A stretch of 64,000 nucleotides of DNA from Lota lota (Eukaryota; Chordata; Actinopteri; Gadiformes; Lotidae). The DNA lies in contig JACYXH010000315.1 in assembly GCA_026745465.1 (NCBI GenBank), positions 868,501 to 932,500 of the forward strand, given 5' to 3'. This document shows, piece after piece, positions 12,061-64,000 of the stretch (its first letter is position 1; every line of letters starts with the position of its first letter). A program made the translations under genes and the position numbers. Under the pieces are notes generated by a model. The model saw only the letters and a list, made by a program, of their open reading frames with translations. It was not told where the DNA came from and made no database searches.

Positions 12061-13779
12061 CATTTTTCTCTACTCTTTCCTTTTCTCCTATTCTCTCCTC
12101 TTTCCTCTGCTCTCGTAACCTACATTCCTATCTCCACATTCTCTCTTGTCCTCTAATGTCCCCAGCTCTGCTCTCCCCCTCCCCCTTGAATCATGACATA
12201 GTGACTTCAAACACCCCTGTCTTGTCCCACCCCCCCCACCCCCCTGGATTGGTAAAAAAGAAAAGAAAGAGCTGGATTAATCTGGCAACGCCGTGTCATT
12301 GACCAAAAGGTACTACGTCATTGACTGCTGCCTGCAGGTTAGTGTGGGCAGCGTCTCAGAGTAAAGGCACCAGGAGAGGCCCCAGGGAGAGCAACAACAC
12401 CATTAGGAAGTCTGAGATCCTGTTTGCTCAGGAAGCATTCTCGGTCTTTGCAGGCGTTGTCAACGGACGATGGGAAGGAAAGGAGAGGAGTGGGGAGGAG
12501 GGGAGGGGTGCGAGCGCGACAAGAGTCGTGGTACACCAGACTGTGTGTTGTTTTTTTCTTCTTAGCACTGTAGATGAATACAGCCCATGTGTTAGTCATA
12601 GTGTTTCTGGCAACTTTATTGGGAAATTTCAGGCTGACCCCATGAGTACAAAGACACCTCCTGTCTCTGCTTAGAAACAGAAGGAGAGGCCGCGTGTCCC
12701 CAGAGGGATTAGACCTGGGATATATTGACTATCCCAGGGGCTTATGCACCCTGGGATACAGCTGGTTGACTCAGGTCCACCCCCTTCTTATAGTGACACT
12801 ACAGCTGAAAGCATACATTGAAAGATACATAAATAGAGAGTGTGAGAGAGAGAGAGAGAGAGAAAGCCAGGCCATCCCAATACAAGATTTCCCACACTGA
12901 TTTCAGTTCCTCTCCTTGTTTTGCTGTTTCTGTGGTTATGCTTGTTTAATGAAGTAAGGATTGAAATATATCTAGTGAACAGTCATTCTTTGAGGAAAAA
13001 ACATTCACTGAATTTATACATCATCCATCCTTAAAAATATATAACTCAATAATTAATATTCATATATATATTCTTCAATTTACTGTAATCAGGGGGTGGA
13101 AAATATAAATGAGCTCACCTAGCACGCTCTGTTTGTGAGCAGCGCCCTCTTCTGGTGATTCTGCCTCAATGCAGTCCATACAAGCAACCGACGCGAGGAG
13201 GCTTTGTCTGCGGACTGCAAGAGAGGGGCGTAACTTGAACTGGGATTATTTTGACCAGTGGTGATGCAAAATAAACCGCAGACTCTAGAGGGTGCTCACG
13301 CACAACGAAAATATTGTGCCGTAAGTGGCTGCTATGTTTCATACTCGACTAGCGGAAGGCTTACAGTGATTATACTCAATGGAAGTAGCCCATTGATGCA
13401 ACGTCTGGTCTAAATATTATGCATTATATTACAAGTCTGCGCTTGCCTAGGAAAAAACATGCAAAAAACATCCGCATAAACATATATAAGTCTCCAAAGG
13501 AGTTGTACATAACGACGAAATGTCCGCCTCTATTTGGGAAGCATAGCATATAGGACCATAGTTATTATGTTATTATGTATAGTTATTATGTTGTGGTGAT
13601 GGCATTTGGTCATTGTTTAGTCATTAATCGTGAAACGATTTGTCATTATGGGTAGACATTGCGTTTGAAACTGCCCCAGCGTTTCTCATTCGACAAAACA
13701 AAGTTGCATCGGCCTAGGCTGTCGGGGTATATTTAGTTGATTTAGGATGTACAGTACTACAACTCTCCCCTCCTTAGTA

Positions 13780-14182
13780 TCGCCAACAACAAATCCCATG
13801 ATGCATTGTGCTTTACAAGCCCTACGTGTTGTGGAAGCGCGTTCTGCTGGCGACACTTTGCAGAATTTCCCTGCTGAATGGAACAAAAATCAAATCTGTC
13901 GAGCAGCACACGACGTGGAGATGGGGATTGGCCTTTGAAAACCGCAAATCAAAATCCGCCTAGCGTTATTCACGGACACGATTGGCTACGGAATTTCACT
14001 TTCTCCGTGACCATTGGTGAACACACCGAGGCTGGCTTAGGAGTTTCCCCACCCACATGATTCCATGCAGCTTCGATGCGCGGACGGGACTGGCTGACAA
14101 GCCGAGCATAAGCTTCCAGCGACTACCGTGCTTTGTCCTCGCAGTGCGCTAGGAGAGGGGGGGACACGGTGACCGAGCAGCC
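13780..14182 (+). promoter_or_regulatory. mboat2 promoter and 5' UTR: ZNF143-like site and three inverted CCAAT boxes
   Basis: Upstream of the mboat2 ATG lie three ATTGG (inverted CCAAT) motifs at 13927-13931, 13981-13985 and 14013-14017; the last two are 32 bases apart, a typical NF-Y spacing. About 375 bases before the ATG, around 13788-13810, AAATCCCATGATGCATTGTG resembles the ZNF143/SBS element of TATA-less vertebrate promoters, and a related ACTACAACTC lies just before it. No TATA box is evident. The ATG context GCAGCCATGG is a good Kozak match. The exact transcription start is unknown. Confidence 0.5.
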
Positions 14183-43816
<29,634 letters not shown>

Positions 43817-44327
43817 GGTCCACAGGGGGGCGCTGGAGAGTCAACAGCCCTTCTCCTGCGGAACCAGAAGAAAAGCGGACCCGGACTCAAGGAATGATCA
43901 GTGAGCGTCGTACAGCGGCCAAGTCCAAACCCTTGGACAAAGAACCAAATACAATTGAACAGACTTCAAACTCCTAGAATAGAACGAATGGACGGTCTTG
44001 TTAGGTTCCTACAGTAGCAAGGATGACTGGAATTATTTGGTTGTATTTTTTTTTTGGAGTATTGGGGGCAGTAGAAGCATGAGTGCAATGGGTGGGGGTG
44101 ACAGAGCGTGACAATGTATGAGTGATTATAGTGGTTCATAATTATAAGTCATAATGGTCGCATACGCTTAGCGGAAATGCAGGGAATGTTGACCTGACTT
44201 CCAAGTTGCCTTAAACCCTCTGTGTACTTGACTGGTAAGGTGGTAGGATATTGAAAACCTCACTCTGCAAGCACTGAACTGCAGTCTCCCAGCTCTGGCG
44301 TGGGGATGTTTAGAGAATAGAGGCCTT

Positions 44328-44475
<148 letters not shown>

Positions 44476-44714
44476 GGGTTTGGTCTGATGCAAGAAGCCT
44501 CCAACAAATAGAAACAAAAATACAATTTTATGGTCAGCTGCCAATTTCTAACAGGCCTTATATTTCTTTTCTTCTTTTTTGTCTTTTTGTGTCTACTGGG
44601 CACACTTTACACTGTATATGAACCTTTTTATAGTTAGAGATATGGACTGAAATACACAGACAATTGCAATTCATTCAAAATGTTTCTGGGATCAAATGCC
44701 TTTTCAGCATGGCC

Positions 44715-44720
44715 AATAAA
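44715..44720 (+). terminator. Candidate proximal poly(A) signal AATAAA for mboat2
   Basis: AATAAA about 900 bases after the stop codon, in AT-rich sequence. No clear GU-rich downstream element follows immediately, so it is the weaker of the two candidates. Confidence 0.35.
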
Positions 44721-45517
44721 CCTCCAGAGTTTTGGCCCGTCCAAATGAAAACAACACAGAGATGATTTGATTAATTACAGATTTGTTGGACAAATTATAT
44801 TTATTAAATCATCAATAAATGTAATGTTAATGTATTTGCTTTATAGATTTGACACAGGGTTTTCTGTTTTTTATATATATACATGTATGTATATATATAT
44901 ATTAAAATTGATTAATCTGATGATTTATATCGGCTATGTAAATTATTTTGCCAATGAAAAGGATGATCAGTATCAAAACCATTCGTTATCTGTTAAATGA
45001 CTAGTTGGTTTTAGTTGGTTTGTCTTCCCTATCATAAACAAAAGATCTAGAGTCCAGCGGTCATTGGGTATTTACCATGGCATCCTTCACACTAATATGA
45101 CATGTCCAGTAGCAATAATTGTCTTTAGTGATTTGGACGACAAAACCAATATGTTGATGCTCTGTTTACTACAAGCAAATTTGAATTGATTGATGTAACA
45201 GGGAGTAATATTATACAATATTGGGAGAATGTGATTGGGTAAGTTGTGTTCACTGCTTTGGTTTCAAAGTGTGTCTTTAAAGGTTCAAGTAAGGCTTCTT
45301 TAAGCCAATTTAATTGGTTCCTAATCTTTGTTATGCTCTAACAAGTCAATCAGTTAAACAATTATTCATGTGCTTATTTTCTGTACTTTTACAAATATTT
45401 AATTTCCCACGTTTAATGTGTAAATGCACATGTTGAGTTTTCAAGCACAAAATACCCTGCATTTTAAATGTGTGCAATTTATATATAAAAAAGACTGCTT
45501 TGCTATCATTTGATTTG

Positions 45518-45529
45518 GTGTGTGTGTGT

Positions 45530-45573
<44 letters not shown>
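45518..45573. repeat. (GT)n joined to a 44-base poly(G)
   Basis: GT tract converting into a G run, same architecture as 4017-4069. Possibly in the mboat2 3' UTR. Confidence 0.92.
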
Positions 45574-45574
<1 letters not shown>

Positions 45575-46033
45575 GTTTGAAGTCACAAGTCTCAAGTCAT
45601 GTTTGAAGAAAATACCTCTTTATCCCCTCGCACCCTAAATAACCTTGCATAGTCCTGCCATAAGTGTGCGTGTGTGTGTGTTCGTTCATGTGATTTGTAA
45701 ATGTTCATGTGGTTTACAGTACAATATATTTGTAGCCAGAGTACTGGGTAGGTAACTTATGACCCAACTAAAGGAAAAGGGATGTCATTCTTCCAAGTAC
45801 CAACATAGCAAGTACTGCACTGCATGGCAACACCAACCAGCAGAGAAATGCAAACTGTTCCATATGTCTCTAGTGCCAAATCATACGTGGCACGTATGTT
45901 CTTGTGTGGGTGGGCGTGTGCCTGTGTTTCCATGTACACGTATGTTGGGTAACCCAATTGTATTTTTGTGTCAAAAGAAGATTGTGGAAAGATTTGTATT
46001 GCAGCTCGTATAAAATCAAATCGAATTTATGTG

Positions 46034-46039
46034 ATTAAA
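46034..46039 (+). terminator. Candidate distal poly(A) signal ATTAAA for mboat2
   Basis: ATTAAA in AT-rich sequence, followed about 30 bases later by a GU-rich element (from 46070, TGTGTGTATGCGTGTGTC). This spacing is what cleavage and polyadenylation sites normally show. Confidence 0.45.
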
Positions 46040-46649
46040 GAGAAATTATTTTTAAACACTAATTTAAAAATGTGTGTATGCGTGTGTCTCTGTTCTTAAG
46101 GCATTCATAGGGGTTCATCTACACTGTTATGATACTCATCCACATATTTCTGCTAGTTTGTAAGAATTCCCCTTTCTGTGTGGTGTTCGCTGCCGTCCTC
46201 TCGCCAGCCCTTTGTGGCGATCATTTAGAAGTGACATGGTGAGGCAATGGTGGTTGAAATTGAGTCAGTCGTCAAGTCGTTTGCGATGTCGTTGCTCAGC
46301 GCTTGTGTGTTTTGTATGCACCTGTGTGAATGGTTGTTATGGGTGTGAAAGCAACCTAGTGGTGTAACCAGATTATATAGATATAGACAGATTTGATAGA
46401 TGTGGACGGGCTAAATTTAAAACATTTCAGGCTGAAATAATTCCACAAAATGAACCCAAAGTTGAATAATAAATAAATGTAAAAGAAATACCAAAATTAG
46501 ATCAAACAATATTATAAAAATAAAGCAATGGTAATATTAAATCAAATAGATACCCATTTGACTTTTCCATGTTAGTTGGCTTGCAAACTAACCCCTATTC
46601 AGCAGCTAAATGGAAAAGATTGCAGATGAAGATTGTCAGGACAAGGTCA

Positions 46650-46920
46650 AGGTTACAGGCTCGGATAACGTTGCCTGGGGGCCCGCTTGGCCCGCTTGGC
46701 CCCTGACCCTGGAAGACCTTCAGGCGTCAGCAGGCAGGGGGCGGAGTCTCCGGAGGAAGAGGGCACCAGTAAACAGAAAGAGCCTACAATGGGACTTGAA
46801 AAGTCACTGTTATTACACCCCTGCCCCCGCTAACCCGCTACACAGTGACAAACAACTTTCAGAGGATTAACCTTTGCGCGCAGGTCGTTATTCCTGCAAA
46901 AGGTACTTCACTTTATATTA
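46650..46920 (+). promoter_or_regulatory. Possible kidins220 promoter and untranslated first exon
   Basis: Relatively GC-rich patch with a GC box (GGGGGCGGAG near 46738), a GCGTCAGCA motif, and a donor-like AAAAGGTACTT at about 46898-46908. It is the most promoter-like stretch before the kidins220 start exon, but no single element is decisive and an ORF here (46610-46870) resembles no protein I know. Confidence 0.25.
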
Positions 46921-47327
46921 TTAGCAACAATCAAACTACTTTAATAGCTAGACCCGGCGAGCTAACTATAGCATGATAGCCACGGTGGCTAACATTAAGC
47001 TGTTGCTTCCTGGTGATGACACTAACCCTGTTTGATCGTGTCATATTTTCCTCTCAGAAACATCTGGTTTTACAGTGGGAACAAGATACATTTGAGCTGT
47101 GTCTTGTCAAACTTGTCTCTCACAACTATATCCACGCACCATAGACGGATGCATTACAGGCGAAGTCTCTTACTCTGAGGTCAGTAGCGTTACACACGAC
47201 GCATGCTCAACCGTTGTTTTATATGGCAACGTGTGCAATATGTAATACAATACCAGACTATTTTCGTGAAGTGAGAAGTCGGACCTTGTGACCAAAGATG
47301 GAGCTGTTTGAACCCCACATGACACAT

Positions 47328-47430
47328 GCTATGAGGAGCAGACTATGAGGAGCAGACTATGAGGAGCAGACTATGAGGAGCAGACTATGAGGAGCAGACT
47401 ATGAGGAGCAGACTATGAGGAGCAGACTGG
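47328..47430. repeat. 15-base minisatellite, about 7 units
   Basis: Unit CTATGAGGAGCAGAC, nearly identical copies, between mboat2 and kidins220. Confidence 0.93.
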
Positions 47431-50383
47431 ACACATCCAGTCATATCTAATGCTGCCAACTTAGTTACTTCTTACATGCAACAGATGGGCGGACACAATG
47501 TCTACATACTGAAGGCTAAACAAGACAGGAACTCTTTTTTTTAGGGTGGATCTTGACTTCTGAGTACCAGTGGGCCAGGGGTTAGGGTTATATTGACAGA
47601 GGGTTCTCTGTCTATATAAGAAATACGTGAGTAACGTGTCGATTGATTGTATATACATGAATTGCGTCCCCTGCTTCGTCTTCCTCCATCTGTGCGCGTA
47701 GATGCGAATGCGGTCGTGTGTGTCCATTGTGTGTGAGAGCGATGGGGTGTAGTGGGTGTAGCCCATCCCCTCATTTAAAATGCAGTGTGGTGTAAAAGGG
47801 GGGATGCTGAGCACTGACTCCTATTGATACTCACTGACTGAGCAAGGGATGCAGCGGGTAGACAATTGACCGTTTTTAAAAAGCTAAAGCAACTTGAGGT
47901 TGAATAAAGGTAAGCTGTTTAAATTTTGATGACATTGTTTTGCACATTTTGGTTGTTGTTTCTTGTTGGCTTGTAGTTTTTCAATATATTTTTTTTTTTG
48001 CCTCAAATATTGTGGATGTGTGGCAAGTTTGTGTCCCATTGCGCTCACTTTAGCAATACTCAGCATATTTTATTTTGGGGTATTAGTGATTTTTCCCAGG
48101 TTCATGTTTTAATTTGTATTTGGTTCTTAAATGCATTGTGCTGAGTCCAGGAGGGTGTGTCTTGTCTCTATTGTAAACAAAGGATTCTCTTTCTGTGTGT
48201 CACAGTATGGCCAATCACATCGAACCAATGTGTTGTTGGTCCCCAATATGTATTTACATGCAGCACATTCTTTTTGATTTAATATTTAATTCCGTTCCAC
48301 AGAGGAACTTAAGTTGATTGAACAGATTTAATTAATTGATTGACCTGTCTCCTGTCAGCCACACTTTTTTTTTTTTTAATGTGTATCGACTTAGCTCCTT
48401 GGATTACATGTCCTATGCTGGTCAATTTAACTTATGGCTAAGTGCTGTTGGATCACATGGCACCATGACAATTATGACTTGTCTTCTTATTTCATCCAGG
48501 ATGTAGGCTGCAGGCAGGACATGATGGAAAAGCCATGCTTTATGAATGATTAATGACCTTTTTATTGATCGTCTGTACCTTCAGACAAAGCACAGCGGCC
48601 ATATCAGATGGACCTGCTGGTCCTGCTTCCATTCAATTCTAAAACCTAATAATTGCGGTGGTCAGCTGAGCTAGACAGCCACAGATAAGCTACAGACGCC
48701 ATGGGGCAGCCAGATGTGCACAACTGTAAACCATTTGTTGATATCTGGTCGCCGTGGTTGAGATCATCAATGAATGAAACAACACTTGAAATATTACAAA
48801 TAGAAACAATTAATTTATTGTTTTTTATTATGAAATACACAAATACCTACAAGTGGTGTACATTCTTAACAGATATGACAAACTGATTTGATGGCTTGAG
48901 TTCTGATCACCAAAGTTAGGGTCCGTTTCTGTTCTTCACATCGAGAAACATAACTCTGTGAAGAAGCTGAAGAAAACCACAGGCCAAAAAACATGGCCAC
49001 CAATCTGGAGTGGGCTGAATTTCCCTTGTCACTGTATGTGATTACCGTTGGCTTGTTGGCCGCAAACCTATTATCTAGGCCTAGCCACGGACCCTAACCA
49101 GCCTGGAAGGCTCATTGGGTCCCTTACGTTTGCAGTAACGTGTACTTCTGTAGGCCTGTGCGTTTTCTGGGGTTGTTTTCCGTGGCTTCCTTGAGGTGTG
49201 GTTAAATGATCCGTTTAATAGGGCACCGTTAAGCCTGTTAGGCATGCTAGGCCGAAGAGGCTTGGCGTTTATCTCCTAGGTCCTTGCGGTCAACGGCAGC
49301 GTGTGAAATCTGAACTGTGTCCTGGAATGGGTTTAGGATGCAAAGATGGCAGAGTGTGGTTCTAGCTTAGTGCGCGGAAGGCGGCGTTGGTGTTTCTGAT
49401 CCAGACCCAGTTTGCTCTCTACTTGTAGGTGTGGGGTATTAGGTTAAACGACTTGAAAGGTTTGTCTTGATTCACAGCTGAGCACACGTATGTTTTACCA
49501 TACGAATGGTTTTCATCAAACAGAAAGCCTCAGCGTCTTGAGCGGATGCTTATTTGGCCTCTATCAATCAAACATTGTGACTGCCCTAGCTTCATGTAGT
49601 CACTTGGGAAGTTCAGTTCTTATGTTCAGCATGAGCAGACGGAGGTAGATGTCGGAGCTAGGCACCACAGCTCAGTAATGAGCCCATAATCGCAGTAACC
49701 ATCAAAAGGATAGGTCCAATTTCTTTGTTCTATTAAGACTGGAATTCTCGTTGCTTGAATGCGCGACGTAGGCTGCATGTTAGAGTTGTTTACTATGCTG
49801 AAAGGATCAGCGTACATTCTTCAGACCGAATGTTTAAACTTGTCACTGCCTTTGGCTTATTCTGCTGCAATGGATGCAATTCCTGACTCATTGATAGTGG
49901 TATTTCTGGATGGCTGTGTGTTAAACGACCATTAATCTGCTCAAAGTAGGCTAAAGTACAAACAAAGAATGCAGCAACTAAGTAGAAATTCTAAGTAGAT
50001 CAACCTAAATTACTTAAAAAGCGCATACTAGTTGTGATGCTATATTTTGCTATGTTATTTTTACTTTTATTAGTTGGAAGAAATGCATCATAGCTTTTTG
50101 TGTAGTCTGAAGACGGTATAAATATGGACTTGTATATGGAAATGCTGGACTTACCCTAAAAAAAGACCAAAACATAGTAGTCAAATCTTTGAGTGATATT
50201 CATTTTTCGTAAAACCTGGATAAAAACAAATCCTCATAATGTCCTCTAAGTCCTGGACAACGGCAGGCAGGGGGCCATCCCACCCTACCCTCCCCCCAGT
50301 AATACGAAACCGTGGCCTGCTGTGTGTGTGATGCATGCACAGCCCCCATCCTTATCAGGGCCCCTTTATCTGTCTCCTCCCAG

Positions 50384-50413
50384 TGTTGCGTAGCCTGTGG
50401 TTAGCTGATAGCC
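50384..50413 (+). other. kidins220 5' UTR part of the start exon
   Basis: A pyrimidine-rich acceptor (TGTCTCCTCCCAG) ends at 50383, leaving 30 untranslated bases before ATG at 50414. Vertebrate KIDINS220 commonly has an untranslated first exon upstream, so this acceptor is expected. The context ATAGCCATGG is a good Kozak match. Confidence 0.6.
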
Positions 50414-61715
<11,302 letters not shown>

Positions 61716-62754
61716 GTCAGCTGTCTTTGTGTGTTTAGGAGATCCAACCAATCTCAAACCGGGTTAAAGGTCATTTGATGGAGCTAATTGAGAACAGATT
61801 CTCTTTACAGTAACAGCCTGGCCAAGGGTCCAAAAGAAACCCCGATAAAACTGGACAAACAGGGATTTCAAATATAATGAAGACATTATTCAAGCTTCCA
61901 CTGCAGCAGGAGCAGGTCTCTGGGAAAATACTCCCAAGACATAATCCTAGACTTAAAAACATGAATTGATCCGTGATTGTCCAGTCTCCAGGATTTTTCC
62001 AACTCACTCTGGTCAGGTGGTGGCCTGCTGAAATGAGGAGCAGCCTAGCGCAGAGCTGGCTTTGGGGAAAACAAGTTAGCGGATATTCTGAAGCCCAGCC
62101 ATGTGCTAACTACAAACATAAGATGCATATTTGTGTTGTTATTCAATATTTAGCAGGGCTGGCCCGCATATATAGCTTGCTATGAATGCTTTGAATAATC
62201 ATTAGGTTTTCCGAACTAATATTTTAATATAAAAGAATAAAATAGCATGGCTCATGCTGCAGAATCCCATTTTTATCGGACCTATTTCTTATTTGAATAA
62301 CTCAAAACTACAATGTGTATACTCGTGGGTCCAGGTTCCACTTGGTTATAGCAGACACACAGCTTCCATAGTGTGAGAGCAGGCCTACTTCCAACCGTCA
62401 CACAGCAAGTAGGGGGAACTTTGTGCTGGTTCAGGGTTTTGCTGAAATTGCGCGGCAGGACTCTCGAGCAACGACACAAGCGCTGTTCTGAGTGACGGAT
62501 CGCCGTGAACGAAAAACCTTGCTCCCTTTTCTGTTCATGTTTATTAAATGACCAACCCGCTATTTATAGTAGGAACTGCCTTTTGGTATGTTTTGACATT
62601 GTTTAAACATTGAAATAGCTGGCCGATGATGGTTATTAAAACCCTTCTGAAACCATGTACCTCCCTGCTTGCTGCAACATATTATTTCTACAACAGACTA
62701 GTGGGCCAGCATGGAAAACAAAATCCTGCGGAGAACCCCAGAACATTTAATACA

Positions 62755-62798
<44 letters not shown>
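62755..62798. repeat. (ATT)n microsatellite
   Basis: 44 bases of ATT in kidins220 intron 18. Confidence 0.93.
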
Positions 62799-62799
<1 letters not shown>

Positions 62800-62925
62800 A
62801 ACCAGATAGTTTAACGTCTGTCCTTGTCGGTCTCGCTGATTCTCACACTGGACGGCAGCTGTCCCGCTAATATTTAGCTTAGCTATTTAACTTTAGATTG
62901 TTCATTTGTGATGCTGAGATCAAAG

Positions 62926-63341
62926 CCCCACGGTAGGACAGCCCCACGGTAGGACAGCCCCACGGTAGGACAGCCCCACGGTAGGACAGCCCCACGGTAG
63001 GACAGGCCCACGGTAGGACAGCCCCACGGTAGGACAGCCCCACGGTAGGACAGCCCCACGGTAGGACAGCCCCACGGTAGGACAGCCCCACGGTAGGACA
63101 GCCCCACGGTAGGACAGCCCCACGGTAGGACAGCCCCACGGTAGGACAGCCCCACGGTAGGACAGACCCACGGTAGGACAGCCCCACGGTAGGACAGCCC
63201 CACGGTAGGACAGCCCCACGGTAGGACAGCCCCACGGTAGGACAGCCCCACGGTAGGACAGCCCCACGGTAGGACAGCCCCACGGTAGGACAGCCCCACG
63301 GTAGGACAGCCCCACGGTAGGACAGCCCCACGGTAGGACAG
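62926..63341. repeat. 16-base minisatellite, 26 units
   Basis: Unit CCCCACGGTAGGACAG, 416 bases. Only two variant units (first C changed to G near 63006 and to A near 63166). The long minus-strand ORFs in it are artefacts. Confidence 0.97.
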
Positions 63342-64000
63342 GCAGTGCTGGGGGCCCTGTTTCACGGCCCCTGCAGTTCTGTTCCTTCCCCAGCTCAGAC
63401 CGGCTCCATACAGAGGGCCCCTCCCCAGAGTGGCTCTGTCTGCACAGCTGGGGCCAACCTGCCCCCTACTAGTTCAGATCCCTGCTCCAAGCTGCTGGAA
63501 GGGAATTTCCCTCTGGCAAATGTTATTATTTGCTGGAGTAAATCCCGGGAGTGGGGGCAGCGTCCTGCGTACTAATCTAATCTGCTCTTCTTGGAAAGCA
63601 CCTCGCGCTTCTTCTTATGAAAGCATCTTCTGTCTTGTGTGTTCGACCCCTAGCTGCTCGCAACAACACCCTCGCGTTGTTAACTGCTGCCCTCCTTACT
63701 CTTCAAGTTGTTATTGCGGGCTGCTTGGAACCTGCCTATGTACAATTATATGAAATCATTGAAATGATATTGTATGTGTCAATCCAAAGATAGCGGATCA
63801 TCTGAGTTCTCTTCGTTCATAATGGAGGCCATCGACCACGGCTTCTCAAAGCGGACATCATGAGTCTGGTCTGAGCAGACCAGATTGGACCAGACCAGAC
63901 CAGTTGACCAGACTATGAAACGTCTGTAGAATGGAAATCAATGTCCTGTGATGCTGGGGGTGGAAGTCCCCACTCCCTGAGCATGTAGCCTTTGGGCGAT

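Larger units (their letters stand above)
5351..13779. other. Divergent intergenic region between asap2 and mboat2
   Basis: About 8.4 kb between the two divergent promoters. I find no ORF resembling a known protein and no RNA gene. It carries GT, GA, CT and C-run simple repeats and a 350-base polypyrimidine block, plus a motif cluster near 8 kb, listed separately. It may hold enhancers for either gene, but nothing here proves it. Confidence 0.6.
46056..50383. other. Region between mboat2 and the kidins220 start exon
   Basis: About 4.3 kb without a recognisable coding exon. It must contain, or be spliced from, the untranslated first exon of kidins220, unless that lies further upstream. Apart from a 15-base minisatellite near 47.35 kb it is largely unique AT-rich DNA. 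Confidence 0.6.
61716..64000 (+). other. kidins220 intron 18 (partial), no further exon found
   Basis: I looked for the next family block (expected to resemble VRVLFSKGPFIAIFASDPH) and found none on the plus strand, so the intron runs off the window. It holds an (ATT)n and a 26-unit 16-base minisatellite; the remainder is unique AT-rich DNA. Confidence 0.75.

Noticed and set aside
46610..46870. 86-codon ORF (MEKIADEDCQDKVKV...) as a small gene
   Set aside because: No similarity to known proteins, no splice or conservation evidence; the area is better read as a possible promoter.
62926..63341. Possible CRISPR array
   Set aside because: Directly adjoining identical units with no spacers, in a eukaryotic intron; same reasoning for the 15-, 21- and 47-base arrays.
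62879..63365. 150-160 codon minus-strand ORFs with LSYRGAVLPWGCPTV period
   Set aside because: 16-base minisatellite read through; period of 48 bases stays open by chance. No coding evidence.

Overview
The window is vertebrate nuclear DNA, almost certainly from a teleost fish. It holds parts of three neighbouring genes with long introns and GT-AG splicing. Micro- and minisatellites are exceptionally dense: more than a dozen (AC/GT)n or (CT/GA)n tracts of 100 to 200 bases, G or C runs up to 47 bases, and about 15 minisatellite arrays. That density recalls gadiform (cod-like) genomes, but the taxon is an inference. There are no bacterial features, no CRISPR array and no intact transposon ORF.

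Layout. (1) 1-5350: the 5' end of asap2 on the minus strand. The first coding exon (4643-4768) encodes the 42 N-terminal residues; the rest lies off the left edge. (2) 5350-13780: a divergent intergenic region with simple repeats and a few motif clusters. (3) 14183-43816: complete mboat2 on the plus strand, 13 coding exons and 514 residues, with a 13.5 kb first intron and a repeat-rich 3' UTR possibly reaching about 46055. (4) 46100-50383: intergenic or 5' untranslated territory of the next gene. (5) 50414-61715 and beyond: kidins220 on the plus strand, the first 18 coding exons (797 residues: ankyrin repeats, KAP P-loop NTPase with four membrane segments). The gene continues past the right edge; the last 2.3 kb is intron with a 26-unit minisatellite.

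The order asap2 (-), mboat2 (+), kidins220 (+) is the same block as human 2p25.1 (ASAP2, MBOAT2, KIDINS220, with the last two on the opposite strand to ASAP2). This supports orthology, although the teleost a/b ohnologue cannot be told from sequence alone. The genes do not form a pathway: asap2 is an Arf GAP of membrane trafficking, mboat2 remodels phospholipids in the ER, and kidins220 is a neurotrophin/Eph receptor scaffold. The splice junctions I checked keep reading frame and I see no disabling mutation.

The most unusual material is repeat structure at splice sites: a triplicated splice donor in mboat2 exon 3, a perfect 60-base palindrome carrying a copied exon-intron junction in kidins220, microsatellites serving as polypyrimidine tracts or abutting donors, and a head-to-head telomeric repeat in a kidins220 intron. 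I found no convincing new biological system; these architectures are the best candidates for follow-up. All gene identities rest on remembered protein families and synteny, not on a database search.
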